From positions 3,658,001 through 3,722,000 of the forward strand of contig CM060732.1 in NCBI GenBank assembly GCA_030704615.1: a DNA stretch of 64,000 bases, read 5' to 3'. A model generated the notes under the pieces. The model ran no database searches, was not told the origin of the DNA, and saw only the letters and a program-made list of their open reading frames with translations. This document shows, piece after piece, positions 33,201 to 45,962 of this stretch (its first letter is position 1; each line of letters starts with the position of its first letter). The stretch is from Takakia lepidozioides (Eukaryota; Streptophyta; Takakiopsida; Takakiales; Takakiaceae). Both the position numbers and the translations under genes were made by a program.

Positions 33201-36200
33201 GCCAGTATGTTCAATGTACCATGTAAGAGGCCCCAAAGTAATATGAGATCAATCGAAATTTGTTCAATGGGCCAACGGATGGTTGCCCATCCAAATGATT
33301 TTCGTTCGCTTTGAGACTTGGCCGGTGTGTTCAACGTGCCCTCTCATACGTCCCAGTGTAATATGAGATCAATCGAAATTTGTTTGATGGGCCAATGAGG
33401 CGTTCAGTTGTCATCTGGTTTTTGTTCATTGCGAGAAAAAAAATCCTGCAATGCGTGCACGACTATTGCACCCATTGAACGGATGGGTTGAAGCCCATCT
33501 TTTGCCCGCATGTGCTTGAACATGTGTGCAACATATGTTCGGAGACACAATAGACGAATAAATCATTTGCCTCCCCATCAACGCGCTCACCCCTCAAGCC
33601 ATTCCAGAACTTAATTGAATTTAAATTAATTTTAAGCCAATAAATAGTTTGCACTGCCTTTCGTTGGGGGTTTCTGGCACGCATCGATTTTGTTTTTGGT
33701 TCAATTTTGTTCTGCGGCTTCCAGCATCCCACTGCTACTCCCCTGCCAAAATTTGGACCAATAAAAAATGCCCCCCAAAAAAAAGTGTTCTCTTCGCTCA
33801 CTATTGCAGAACTCTTTATGAAGAGTGCATGAAGTAGAACACAAAACAAGTTTGGAGTGCAAAATAGGGAAGAAACTGTGGTTTTGGGTCCAAATGAATT
33901 TTGATCGCTCCCAAATTTGGCACGCACGTTGCATATGGAGTCATTACATGCCCCATTCAAAAACAGAATGAAAAAAAAAACATGAACACGCGAAACACAG
34001 TCCAACAGGTCCCAAAGTAATAGCAGATCCAACGGAGTACATTCAACGGGTGAACGGATGGTTGCCCATCCCAATCATTTTTGTTTGCTTCCAAACTTTG
34101 CCAGTACGTTTGAGACATCATCTCACAAGTCCCGGACTAATATGAGATCAATCAAAATTCATTCGATGGCTCAACGGCTGGTTGGCCATCGAAATGATTT
34201 TGGTTCGCTTTGAGACTTGGCCAGTATGTTCAATGTACCATGTAAGAGGCCCCAAAGTAATATGAGATCAATCGAAATTTGTTCAATGGGCCAACGGATG
34301 GTTGCCCATCCAAATGATTTTCGTTCGCTTTGAGACTTGGCCGGTGTGTTCAACGTGCCCTCTCATACGTCCCAGTGTAATATGAGATCAATCGAAATTT
34401 GTTTGATGGGCCAATGAGGCGTTCAGTTGTCATCTGGTTTTTGTTCATTGCGAGAAAAAAAATCCTGCAATGCGTGCACGACTATTGCACCCATTGAACG
34501 GATGGGTTGAAGCCCATCTTTTGCCCGCATGTGCTTGAACATGTGTGCAACATATGTTCGGAGACACAATAGACGAATAAATCATTTGCCTCCCCATCGA
34601 CGCGCTCACCCCTCAAGCCATTCCAGAACTTAATTGAATTTAAATTAATTTTAAGCCAATAAATAGTTTGCACTGCCTTTCGTTGGGGGTTTATGGCACG
34701 CATCGATTTTGTTTTTGGTTCAATTTTGTTCTGCGGCTTCCAGCATCCCACTGCTACTCCCCTGCCAAAATTTGGACCAATAAAAAATGCCCCCCAAAAA
34801 AAAGTGTTCTCTTCGCTCACTATTGCAGAACTCTTTATGAAGAGTGCATGAAGTAGAACACAAAACAAGTTTGGAGTGCAAAATAGGGAAGAAACTGTGG
34901 TTTTGGGTCCAAATGAATTTTGATCGCTCCCAAATTTGGCACGCACGTTGCATATGGAGTCATTACATGCCCCATTCAAAAACATGAACACGCGAAACAC
35001 AGTCCAACAGGTCCCAAAGTAATAGCAGATCCAACGGAGTACATTCAACGGGTGAACGGATGGTTGCCCATCCCAATCATTTTTGTTTGCTTCCAAACTT
35101 TGCCAGTACGTTTGAGACATCCTCTCACAAGTCCCGGACTAATATGAGATCAATCAAATTCATTCGATGGCTCAACGGCTGGTTGGCCATCGAAATGATT
35201 TTGGTTCGCTTTGAGACTTGGCCAGTATGTTCAATGTACCATGTAAGAGGCCCCAAAGTAATATGAGATCAATCGAAATTTGTTCAATGGGCCAACGGAT
35301 GGTTGCCCATCCAAATGATTTTCGTTCGCTTTGAGACTTGGCCGGTGTGTTCAACGTGCCCTCTCATACGTCCCAGTGTAATATGAGATCAATCGAAATT
35401 TGTTTGATGGGCCAATGAGGCGTTCAGTTGTCATCTGGTTTTTGTTCATTGCGAGAAAAAAATCCTGCAATGCGTGCACGACTATTGCACCCATTGAACG
35501 GATGGGTTGAAGCCCATCTTTTGCCCGCATGTGCTTGAACATGTGTGCAACATATGTTCGGAGACACAATAGACGAATAAATCATTTGCCTCCCCATCGA
35601 CGCGCTCACCCCTCAAGCCATTCCAGAACTTAATTGAATTTAAATTAATTTTAAGCCAATAAATAGTTTGCACTGCCTTTCGTTGGGGGTTTCTGGCACG
35701 CATCGATTTTGTTTTTGGTTCAATTTTGTTCTGCGGCTTCCAGCATCCCACTGCTACTCCCCTGCCAAAATTTGGACCAATAAAAAATGCCCCCCAAAAA
35801 AAAGTGTTCTCTTCGCTCACTATTGCAGAACTCTTTATGAAGAGCGCATGAAGTAGAACACAAAACAAGTTTGGAGTGCAAAATAGGGAAGAAACTGTGG
35901 TTTTGGGTCCAAATGAATTTTGATCGCTCCCAAATTTGGCACGCACGTTGCATATGGAGTCATTACATGCCCCATTCAAAAACAGAATGAAAAAAAAAAC
36001 ATGAACACGCGAAACACAGTCCAACAGGTCCCAAAGTAATAGCAGATCCAACGGAGTACATTCAACGGGTGAACGGATGGTTGCCCATCCCAATCATTTT
36101 TGTTTGCTTCCAAACTTTGCCAGTACGTTTGAGACATCCTCTCACAAGTCCCGGACTAATATGAGATCAATCAAAATTCATTCGATGGCTCAACGGCTGG

Positions 36201-37480
36201 TTGGCCATCGAAATGATTTTGGTTCGCTTTGAGACTTGGCCAGTATGTTCAATGTACCATGTAAGAGGCCCCAAAGTAATATGAGATCAATCGAAATTTG
36301 TTCAATGGGCCAACGGATGGTTGCCCATCCAAATGATTTTCGTTCGCTTTGAGACTTGGCCGGTGTGTTCAACGTGCCCTCTCATACGTCCCAGTGTAAT
36401 ATGAGATCAATCGAAATTTGTTTGATGGGCCAATGAGGCGTTCAGTTGTCATCTGGTTTTTGTTCATTGCGAGAAAAAAAATCCTGCAATGCGTGCACGA
36501 CTATTGCACCCATTGAACGGATGGGTTGAAGCCCATCTTTTGCCCGCATGTGCTTGAACATGTGTGCAACATATGTTCGGAGACACAATAGACGAATAAA
36601 TCATTTGCCTCCCCATCGACGCGCTCACCCCTCAAGCCATTCCAGAACTTAATTGAATTTAAATTAATTTTAAGCCAATAAATAGTTTGCACTGCCTTTC
36701 GTTGGGGGTTTCTGGCACGCATCGATTTTGTTTTTGGTTCAATTTTGTTCTGCGGCTTCCAGCATCCCACTGCTACTCCCCTGCCAAAATTTGGACCAAT
36801 AAAAAATGCCCCCCAAAAAAAAGTGTTCTCTTCGCTCACTATTGCAGGACTCTTTATGAAGAGTGCATGAAGTAGAACACAAAACAAGTTTGGAGTGCAA
36901 AATAGGGAAGAAACTGTGGTTTTGGGTCCAAATGAATTTTGATCGCTCCCAAATTTGGCACGCACGTTGCATATGGAGTCATTACATGCCCCATTCAAAA
37001 ACAGAATGAAAAAAAAAACATGAACACGTGAAACACAGTCCAACAGGTCCCAAAGTAATAGCAGATCCAACGGAATACATTCAACGGGTGAACGGATGGT
37101 TGCCCATCCAAATCATTTTTGTTTGCTTCCAAACTTTGCCAGTACGTTCGAGACACCCTCTCACAGATCTCGGACTAATATGAGATCAATCAAAATTCAT
37201 TCGATGGCTCAACGGTTGGCCATCGAAATGATTTTGGTTCGCTTTGAGACTTGGCCAGTATGTTCAATGGACCATGTAAGAGGCCCCAAAGTAATTTGAG
37301 ATCAATCGAAATTTGTTCAATGGGCCAACGGATGGTTTCCCATCCAAATGATTTTCGTTCGCTTTGAGACTTGGCCAGTGTGTTCAATGTGCCCTCTGAT
37401 AGGTCCTAGTGTAATATGAGATCAATCGAAATTTGTTCGATGGGCTAATGAGGCGTTTAGTTGTCATCTGGTTTTTGTTC
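30229..37480 (+). repeat. Macrosatellite, ~1018-bp higher-order unit
   Basis: Units begin at TTTGCTTCCAAACTTTGCCA near 32050, 33066, 34085, 35087, 36106 and 37124, spaced about 1018 bp apart (one is 1001 bp because of a 17-bp loss near 34982). They are almost identical. Each unit contains roughly 100-bp monomers related by ATGAGATCAATC.AAATT..TTC. and GACTTGGCC. The left edge (30229-32050) is a rearranged unit with two breakpoints near 30935 and 31086 that duplicate about 800 bp. The repeated 60-203 codon open frames on both strands are a consequence of the repeat and match nothing known. Confidence 0.95.
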
Positions 37481-39425
37481 TTTACGAAAAAGAAATCCTG
37501 CAACATTCAACGGAAACATGAGTGAAAACAAATGCCCATCCAAATGATTTTCATTCACTTTGAGATTTGGCCAGTGTGTTCAATGTACCCTCTGATAGGT
37601 CCCAGTGTAATATAAAATCAATTGTTAACGATTAATCATGAATCATCCAATAGGGGAACTGTTGGTTCACCCTTTGAACCATTTTACATTGACCTCATAC
37701 TTGTCCAGTAACTTTAAGAGGGCATGTACAAGACACTCGCAAAGTTTCAAATCAATCCAAAATTATTTGGCAGGGTAATGATTGGTTCACCCATAGCCAA
37801 TTTTAGGGGCTGAAATTGCCATTTCAGGGGCTGGACTAGCAATTGCCATTTCACAGGCTACAATTGCAATTTGAGGGGCTGGAATTATCATTTTTGGGGC
37901 TAGAATTGCAATTTGAGGGGTTGGTATTGACAATTTCAAGGGCTCAAATTACAATTTGAGGGGCGGCCGGAGTTGGCCATTTTAGGGACTGGCATTACCA
38001 ATTTTAAGGGCTTGAATTGCACTTTGAATTGTAATTCAAGGGTTAGAATGGGCCATAATGGGGCTAGAATTACCAAAGCAATGACATCCAAAGCAATATA
38101 AAATCATTTGATAGCGGAATGATTGGTTCACCCTTTCAACCATTTTTTTATTCACGTCATACTTGTCCGATATCTGTAAGAGGGCATGTGGCAGACACTT
38201 GCAAAACTTCAAAGCAATGTAAAATCATTTGATAGGGGAACAATTGGTTCACCCTTTCAACCATATTTTACTGACCTCGTACTTGTCCGGTACCTTTAAG
38301 ATGGCATGTGAAAGACACTTGCAAAGCTTCAAAGCACTCAAAAATCATTTGATATGTTCACGATTGATTCACCCTTTCAACCATTTTAGATTGACTTGAA
38401 ACTTGTGAAAGACCTGTAAGAGGGCATGTACAAGACATTTGCAAAGTTTCAAATCAATTTAAAATCATTTGGTATTTAAACCATTTTAGATTGATGTCGT
38501 ACTTCTCAAAGACGTGTAAAAGGGCATGTAGAAGACACTTGCAAAGTTTTGGAGCAATAAAATATCATTTCATCGGGGAAGTTTCCGTTCTCCCTTTCAT
38601 CCAATTTTGAATTGAACTGGATTTTTACTAAATAAAATGATTTAGAGGGCATATGATTGTGGATTTGTGGGGCGCAATGATTTTGTTTTTGGCTTGATTT
38701 TGTTCTGTGAGTTGAACCCTCACACCACCACATCCTTGCCAAAAAATGTACCAAAGAAAAATGTTTGAAAAAAAAACGTTCATCATTTGCTCTATGCTCA
38801 CTATTGCAGAACTCTCTATGAAAAGTGCATGAAGTTGAAGATAACTTCACCTTTGGAGTGCAAATGAGGGAATAAAATGTGGTTTTGGATGCAGACGATG
38901 TCTGTTAATGGTGATATTTTGCATGCAGACTCTTCATGTTGTTATCAAGCATATGGCTTCAGAATGGAATTAAAAACAATTCATGTGCAGGCGAAAGGTT
39001 GTTTCTCGTCTGTACGACATATACCTCCGTTATGAATTTGAATAACCCATTCAAACAACTTTGTTGAAGTTCAACTTTGGTCCACATGTGCTTAAGTACG
39101 TACAAATCACATACACAAAGTTGCAAGCGAAGAAAAAATCATTTGCCCCCCGAACGACTCGTTAAACCTTTCAACCAATTTTCAATCATGAATCATTTAA
39201 TAGGGGAACTATTGGTTCACCCTTAGAACCATTTTAGATTGACCTCATACTTGTCCGGTAACTTAAAGAGGGCATGTAGAAGACACTTGCAAAGTTTCAA
39301 AATCAATCTAAAATCATTTGGCAGGGGAACGATTGGTTCACCCATTGACCCGGTGTACACTGTCACTCTTCAAGATTCGTGGGTGTGGTGCTTGATTATC
39401 CCATATGATGGACCCAGGTGCCATG
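37481..39425 (+). repeat. Older, diverged satellite next to the macrosatellite
   Basis: Loose repeats of about 100-130 bp carry GGTTCACCC, ACTTGTCCGGTA, AGAGGGCATGT, AGACACTTGCAAAGTTTCAA and AAAATCATTTG. At 37790-38070 a short-period repeat of AGGGGCTGGAATTGCCATTT-like units is embedded. The pattern TTGAGACTTGG, CCAGTATGTT and AGAGG in the 1018-bp unit looks distantly related. No genes. Confidence 0.75.
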
Positions 39426-39479
39426 GCCAAGTAACAAACCATTAAAACATGATGGTACGAGACAAACACAATTGAAAAC

Positions 39480-40472
39480 AACATTTTATTCAAACATGAT
39501 GTACAATCAGAGGTCTACAAGTTTCTATCCATCCTCCAACAATTTTTGGGCTCAGGCCAATTGAATAGCCCCGTCATGAAACGCTTCACAACATTTTCTA
39601 GTTTGTATCGCAATTCTACTGTGTTTACACACGTTTTCCAGAGCCGAAGCAAAACAGGTTCCAGTAGACATATCGTTGAACATGCTTTCAACGAATGTGT
39701 TACCCCCATTTATTGCCTGGGCTATCTTCCCAATTGCAAAGGTCTCTGATGGCACGGTTAGAGGGGGCCTAGGAGGTGTGCCATCTGACTGGTTGTTGGC
39801 TACATTATGAACAATTGCAATTTCAGGTAAATCCACCATCTATGTGCGAGAGTCTTTATCATCTTGTCTCTGCTCTTGAAAATGTACAACGTGGTTTTTG
39901 GGTCATCCGTCATGGAGGCCATCCCCCAATCGCATACCCCGATGTACACATCTTAAGACCCTTGTGAAAAATGCAACAAGATGTTGTCGAGGGACATGTC
40001 GTTGTGTAAGAGGTGGTGATTATGGACGTTGAGCATGATGTGCAAAAGCGCCCATGCCAATTGGGTGCGATTCTGTCGGAATCGAACCAGTCGGTTGACC
40101 TCCTGCATTTCCTGCTCCGTCCCCCGTCGTTCCATTAACTTGTTATCCCGATCATTCCCCCATTTCCTGTCAATACTCAACCATGATCGTATGGTCCCCC
40201 CATTCCACCAATGTGTGTAACCTTCATTTCGACGTGGATGCAACGCAAAATACTTTATGATGCCGAAATGCTGAAACTTTGCATTTCATTTGTAAGATGG
40301 TGATTTGGTCCCGAAGCGTTTGAACATCAGCACTCTTTGTGGAGTACAGACGCAAAAGAGAGGTTTGTTGAGAGACAGGGGCAGGAAGAAGAAGCAGAGG
40401 GGAATCAGGTCGGCGTGAGGGAGACGGGTAGTCTGCCTCGTCGGCAACCGTCTTTTGGCGTTTGGACGTCAT
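39480..40472 (-). pseudogene. Protein-kinase-like gene, frameshifted
   Basis: The start is ATG at 40472 (MTSKRQKTVAD), followed by a short coiled-coil-like stretch (VQTLRDQITILQMK). After a frame change near 40270 comes FGIIKYFALHPRRNEG and an acidic-basic stretch. The loop HLLHNDMSLDNILLHF (about 40000) then matches the kinase catalytic HxDxxxxN, and VCDWGMASM follows about 20 residues later where kinases have DFG (Trp replaces Phe). After another frame change the tail reads PPRPPLTVPSETFAIGKIAQ. A poly(A) signal (complement of TTTATT at 39485) fits the 3' end. I cannot name the family. The frame changes suggest a dead copy, but very small introns are possible. Confidence 0.5.
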
Positions 40473-41062
40473 GGTGTGGTGGAGGTGGCGCTAGCGCGTC
40501 AACGCGCGTGAGCGCGAGCGCCGACGTGCTGCGCGCGTGAGTGAGAGAGAGAAACGAGAGAGAGAGAGGAAGAAAAGAAGAAATTTTATGACGTTCAGGC
40601 AGAGAAGGGCTCTGTGATAAACAGTAGTATCTCATAGGAAGGAAGAAAAGTTTTTGCTCCTGTTGTTGCCAGTGCAAGGGGGGCACTGGCAGAGAGAGAG
40701 GAATACAATAGGGAGGAACATACAGAGACATCCGGTGCATATTTTGCACCGACGACCACCTCCCGCGTACTGTTACGCCGCAACTCATCGTCTCAGGACC
40801 AAGATGGCCGGCTCAAAATTCTCATCTTCCACCTGGTCACCACCCACCAATGCCAACATACAATGCACTGTAATCTACACCCTCACTTTCATCCAATCTT
40901 TGGAGAAAAATGTGGAGTTCATGCCCGTGGTACTCTACATCGGCTCTCTCTCTTATAAACTCTTCATTTCCATGTTCCACATAGATTTTTAAGGAAGGGT
41001 AGAACCCTGAATACAAGTCTCCATGAAGCATACCCAGGCAAAGTCGACTTCCTTTTGAGCAA
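40473..41062. other. GA-rich region upstream of the kinase-like frame
   Basis: It contains GAGAGAGA stretches (40540-40575) and no recognised gene. The part after 40990 borders the retroelement protease on the minus strand. Confidence 0.4.
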
Positions 41063-41820
41063 TTAAGCAAAAGCTAAGCCTGTGGGTACTATGCGTTGAG
41101 AAAAAGCTGGGATAATGAAGTCAACTGGAGAACGTAGCAACATGGTATTCTTTGCCACAGGCAGGGGAGGTCCAGACTTCTTACCTAGTGGAGGGAAATG
41201 CCATTGGTACAGATTATCACCAAGTGGTTGGAACTGGCTGAATCTGGCCCAATTATAATGCAAACCCACCTGCTCCTTCATCTGCTCAGCTTGAAGCTTG
41301 AGACGAGAATAGTTGGCCATAGAGGTCCCAGCGGCAATAGTAACATGGCTTAGACTCACTTTGTAAGGTTGCCCCTCACCATTGTGAAGGCACATAAGAT
41401 TGTTCATAATGTCAATGCTGGCCTCTGCACCCTTCATCCAATCCAGTCCCAGTAAAATTTGTTCGCCCATGGTGACAATGCAGGTCAACAAGACAGTTTT
41501 CCCACTAATGCGGATATGCAAAGTGACCAACCCTATGGGTTCATATGCCATGCCATCAGGTATGGTAACCTCAAGGCCACGGGCAGGGCTAATTTTCAAT
41601 CCAAGAATGCATGTGGAATGGCAGACATGGTACATCCAGTATCAATAACACATGGAAAGGAAAGGTGGCCCACATGACATTGTGTCATCAATGGGTGGAT
41701 CCGGTCCCTACTGATGCGCTTATAGGCCTCACAGTGCATGAGTTTGAAATCACGAGAAGGAACAACACTTACCATCGTTTTGGGGTTCTTACCATGGTCA
41801 TCTGGCACCCTCACAGACGA
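41063..41820 (-). pseudogene. Retroelement aspartic protease region
   Basis: On the minus strand CVIDTGCTMSAIPHAFLD holds the catalytic DTG of a retropepsin (about 41640). A frame change follows, then IPDGMAYEPIGLVTLHIR, VTMGEQILLGLDWM and a Pro-rich linker, as in the gag-pol protease of plant LTR elements. Sequence that should lead to reverse transcriptase stops at 41063. Confidence 0.7.
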
Positions 41821-41859
41821 CCGGGTTCGTTTAAAGTACCTTTCTGTTTTTTGTCTCTT

Positions 41860-42963
41860 TGCAACTGTTCAATCAGAGCAGGTAACTCAGATTGGTAGGG
41901 GCAACACCTGGTGTAATGCTTAGTGGACTTGCAGATCATGCATGCCACCACGGAAGTCCTGGCTTCATGACGAATGCCAGCATTGGTCTTACCTTGAGGC
42001 CCAGATTTGGCAGTGACTGTAGAGTTCCAGCTTGAAGTTCTCCTTGGATTTCATTACGAAAAGATGACAACTCATGCACAATGGACGGGACTAGATCTTC
42101 GGCAATACCTTTCACCCCAAGGTCCCCATCAGTATGCTCTACACAGTTACCATCACTAGCCAGATGAGTGTGTTTTGGTAACTTTAGACAGGCCTGCCTT
42201 GGCAGCTTTGAGACGTAACCTTTCTTCAATCAATTCCACCATCTCACCTTCAGTGGTGTAAGTCTGTTTTTGCATAAACACTTTCTCAGCAGGGGGCAAG
42301 CCCTTTGATAGCAGGTCTCTTTGAGGCAATTAGAACTGACTTACAGATTGCAGTTCGCAAGTCAGTGTAGTATTTCCACACACTGTCGCCATAATGAAAT
42401 TTTAAATCTGGTGTGGTGTAAGCTATGGGCTTTTCTTCACGAAAGAGCTTGCGAGCCAATTCTATGGCTTCTACCCAAGTAAGATCATTTTTGTCCTTAA
42501 TATTGGACTCAAACAGTTGCCTGGCCTCTCCCTTGAGACAGATCCGAAAAGACTTTACTTGAAACCGTGGGGGAACTCCATTCATTTCAATGCTGATTTC
42601 AAAAAATTCCAAGAAGGACTCAAAATCCTCCCCTAAGTTGTACTCAGGGTATTGTTGCTTATGCATTCGCTCCCCATGATCAGTAGTTGTATCTGGAACT
42701 TCAGTTTGTTTCAGCAACATCTTCATAAGCGGGAGGCAATTTGAAATCACCCCCATGACTTTACATAGCTCGTCCAAATCAAATGTGGGTTGAGGCACAG
42801 TCGCCGGATACTTATGATCTCCGGATGACTCTCCCCTTTCCATATTATTTCTTTCATTAGTTGATGTCTCTCCCCTCTCCTCCGCTGCACGTTTTTCCAA
42901 CTCATTTAGTCCCATCGTCTCTTCTGCTTCTCTCTCTAGCATAGATCTTGTAAATACAGGCAT
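41860..42963 (-). pseudogene. Retroelement gag with CCHC knuckle
   Basis: ATG at 42963 (MPVFTRSMLERE) opens a gag frame with a capsid-like segment (EDFESFLEFFEISIEMNGVP, FRICLKGEARQLFES, WVEAIELARKLF). The knuckle CMICKSTKHYTRCC follows at about 41900-41940 after frame changes near 42290 and 41940. It lies directly before the protease. Gag packages the element RNA in cytoplasmic particles. Confidence 0.7.
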
Positions 42964-42981
42964 GAGAAGAGGAGTACACGA

Positions 42982-43902
42982 CTACCTGTCCGAAGGGGCA
43001 CTGAGCTTCGAATCCCACCCAGACACACAGTGAGATGTGATGAAGCGATGTTTGTGCAGCACGTACACTCCTTCCCCCAAGAAAGCCCACAGTTCCTCTT
43101 CACCCTTGAGCCAAAAAGTCACGCGCACGATGTTGCGTACCACCTTTTCCTTCACCAACACCGTGTGGGCAGGATATGCCTTGGCTGCTTCGGCCTTGTA
43201 GAGACCTATTGTTTCATGCCGAAAACACACCCCCGGAAAGATCAGCACATCACTGGGACAAAAAAGGAACTCAGAGTCGGGAATACCAGTGATGAGCTCT
43301 TCCCAAGTGGGATCCCGTGTAGGGGCTGGTGGAACTCGAGGCCTTAAATTAGCAAGCAGAATTGATGTACCTCCTTTAACCAGTTCCCACAATCATAGAG
43401 GGCTCAGCTTGTCAGGAGGCAGGAAGCTCTCAAGCTCTACACCCAATTCTCGATTCACAGAGAATTGTGGAATGCCCAAGACAGCCCAACTAAGTTTCTC
43501 ACCACTCTCCAACTGCTCCTTGGCACTAGCAAGGGGAATCTGTAGAGTGACTTCCCTGGAATGAAGCTTGAGGAGAAGGCGTGCGGCGTAGGCTCCCTGA
43601 AGAGACTCGCGAATGCGCCGGCTCTGCTCCCTCTGCTCCGCTTTAGTGTGTATGGGCTTGCAAACTTCTTTGCGTGCAGTTTCCTCAAAGGTCTTGGCCC
43701 AGAACTCTGAGGGCGTGTCCAGTGGGAGCTCAAGCCGTGGAATAGGTTCTCCCTCCAGATAATCGACAAACACCAGCTGCTCAGGTAACAGGTTGCGTGC
43801 AAGCTCACAAATGTAGCGAGATCCCAACGCCTGGGTCTATCTCAAGCGCAGGACCTCGAATTGATCAAGCTCAAACCAACCACGCTCAGAACTGGAAGCC
43901 AT
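42982..43902 (-). pseudogene. Extra reading frame upstream of gag
   Basis: ATG at 43902 (MASSSERGWFELDQFEV) opens a frame that is continuous to 42982 apart from a TAG (about 43839) and a TGA (43394). The product would be about 305 residues with an Arg/Glu-rich helix (EQREQSRRIRESLQGAYAAR) and a C-terminal beta-like part (LIFPGVCFRH, VVRNIVRVTFWLKG). It ends 18 bases before the gag start. No known domain was recognised. It is probably part of the same retroelement. Confidence 0.5.
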
Positions 43903-44900
43903 AGTGCTCACTTGCAAAACACAAAAAAACTCGAGCAGACAAACTCTCTCTGTCTCTCTCTCTCTGTGCATGACATACAAGCCGCCATTTTGCCACTACC
44001 TCTCCCCTCAATCATGCAGGATCCCCCGTACACAATCTACTGCTCTCAGGTGTTTCCTACGAGCCAAATTCTTTGTTAACGATTTTTAACTACCCCGCAT
44101 CTCCACCATGATTCCGGCGCTATGGGTTTGTTCCCCTTCCTCTACCGGACTTAATCCTATATGGGGAATGTAGTCGATAGATGGGCCTGGCAGATAAGAT
44201 GGAATCTCATGAAGAGGACGCAACTGAGTCGGACTTCCAAAACGCATTCATCCACATACTCAAGCACATCGTTACACCAAGCGTACACTCGCGTAAGACC
44301 CAAAAGCCACCACCCTCACTGCCACGGCAGTCGAGCTTAAATAGTATTAGGTCGTAATCTAATCTTAGTGCCGCGTGGCACTTACATATAGGCCAGCCAG
44401 ATGCCCTTCCAGCATAGCCATAGAAAGAAGCCAGATTACCCAGATCCATCCTAATCTAATCCTAAACTAGTTGTTAGAATAAGACAACACCTAATAAAGT
44501 TATAAGTTGTTGCCAACTCATCCTCATGCGCAAGGTGTAAGTTCATCCAGACTTCATCCTGGCTCCGTCCATCCCTAAATCATCCGGGGCGCATCCCTCC
44601 TCCGTTCATCCAAGTCGAAAAGGAAGGTGAGAAGGAATCCCAGCTCTACAGGCTTGTCCCAGGTATGTTTTCTTTATTTTATTTTCCCATTCTCAGCTAT
44701 AAACTCTACAAAGCCTCTTGAACTTACATTCTTTGGTGTCAGTTTCTATGGCCATACACATAGCTTTTCCATCTACAACACATGTTCGGCTTAGAAGGGA
44801 TTGCCTTTCCATTTAGTGTCTATAAGGGAGTATATTTTGGCTGTATGGAAGTTCATATTTGCCACATATGGAATAGCTTAGAGACACAAAAGAGTCCCCA
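43903..44900. other. Probable leader/LTR-side DNA of the minus-strand retroelement
   Basis: It includes a CT microsatellite (43943-43968) and no gene. No matching LTR was found on the other side of the element, so its border cannot be set. Confidence 0.35.
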
Positions 44901-44919
44901 CAAGACTGATATACCACAG

Positions 44920-45161
44920 AGTTGAGCCTAAATCCGTAATTGCCCGTGCACATGAAGAGCATAAGGAGATTATACAATTGGTCAGAAAACTGTATGAAGT
45001 TTGTCTTGAAAAAGATGATCCACAGACAGGAATGTTTGCTGCTAGAAGTCTATCAAGCTGACTATGAAGGGCTGTGGATTGTGAGGCAGGCTGGTCAAAG
45101 CCAATCTGGGCAGGGATGCATTTGGGGACCAATACAAGGCAGCAGATGTTTTCAAAGGGTC
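44920..45161 (+). pseudogene. Unidentified coding fragment
   Basis: A plus-strand frame reads VIARAHEEHKEIIQLVRKLY then EKDDPQTGMFAARSLSS (44935-45059), and after a stop LWIVRQAGQSQSGQGC. The amphipathic, charged helix looks like real protein. It is cut off by the LTR-like repeat that starts at 45162. I do not recognise the family. Confidence 0.35.
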
Positions 45162-45488
45162 TGTCAAGTTATTTTACCACTAGTGTGAAGTTAGCTAGAA
45201 AATAGCCTGCTTTTATATATTGACATTTGGGATTGATCCAAGTGTCAATCCAGGGGCCAATACATGTTTAGGCACCTAGCGTTGTTATCTTCACGACAGA
45301 TCGCGGTGGGCTCATCTTTCTCGAGTTGAGCCTCACCGCGCCTAGCTATGGCGCCGTAGTGTGGATTCCCCATGGCGTGGGGTGCATTTGGCTTGACTTG
45401 TATTTGAGTGATGAGGTATATATGCATGAGTTTATGCTTCAGCTTGTGAGCTCGCATGAGCTTGTGCTTGTATTCTTCTTCTTTATCA
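45162..45488 (+). repeat. LTR-like repeat, copy A
   Basis: It starts TGTCAAGTTATTTTA and ends TTCTTTATCA, so it has TG...CA ends, and is about 90% identical by eye to 58833-59161 in the same orientation. It could be the 5' LTR of the Ty3 element or a partial solo LTR. No primer-binding site follows it. Confidence 0.6.
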
Positions 45489-45962
45489 CTCGAGAAAGAT
45501 GAGCTCGTATCTGTGAGTGCCAGATATGAGTTAGTTGTAGCACTTGTGGTTTTTGCTTGAGAATGAGAGAAACCAGGTTGTTATGCAAGGAGCACCGTGG
45601 AGCTCTTGGTTGTTAGAAGCGGAGGCAATGTGGGTTACGAGGTGGTAGACCTTGGCATTCGATCTTCAACTTCAGAGATGAAAGCACCATACTGCAGGTA
45701 ATTCCAGAGCACCTTGATGGTTTCAGATTGTGTACATGCATGAGCAAGCACGATTGGGAAGAGGACCAGTCAAGAGCAGGTTATAGTGGCTTTGGTGGCA
45801 AAGCTGAGAACTGGACTTGGGAATGCGAGCTTTCATTGTGTGAAGGATTGCAAGACCAAGCGAAAGGGCTGATTTGGCTTGGGGCAAATCAGTGCATTTT
45901 GTGGAGTATGTTGAGAGTGGGTTTCAATCTCGAGCTTCAGCATTGAGAGGGCTCTTGTCATG
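45489..45962 (+). other. Left part of DNA split by the CACTA insertion
   Basis: This stretch continues at 50531 once the CACTA element and one ATG are removed. It may belong to the long 5' region of the Ty3 element. No gene was recognised. Confidence 0.4.

Noticed and set aside
30229-37480. Repeated, regularly spaced units considered as a CRISPR-like array or a tandem gene family
   Set aside because: Units of about 1 kb are near-identical throughout, with no repeat-spacer alternation. The recurring 60-203 codon frames occur on both strands and contain no domain.
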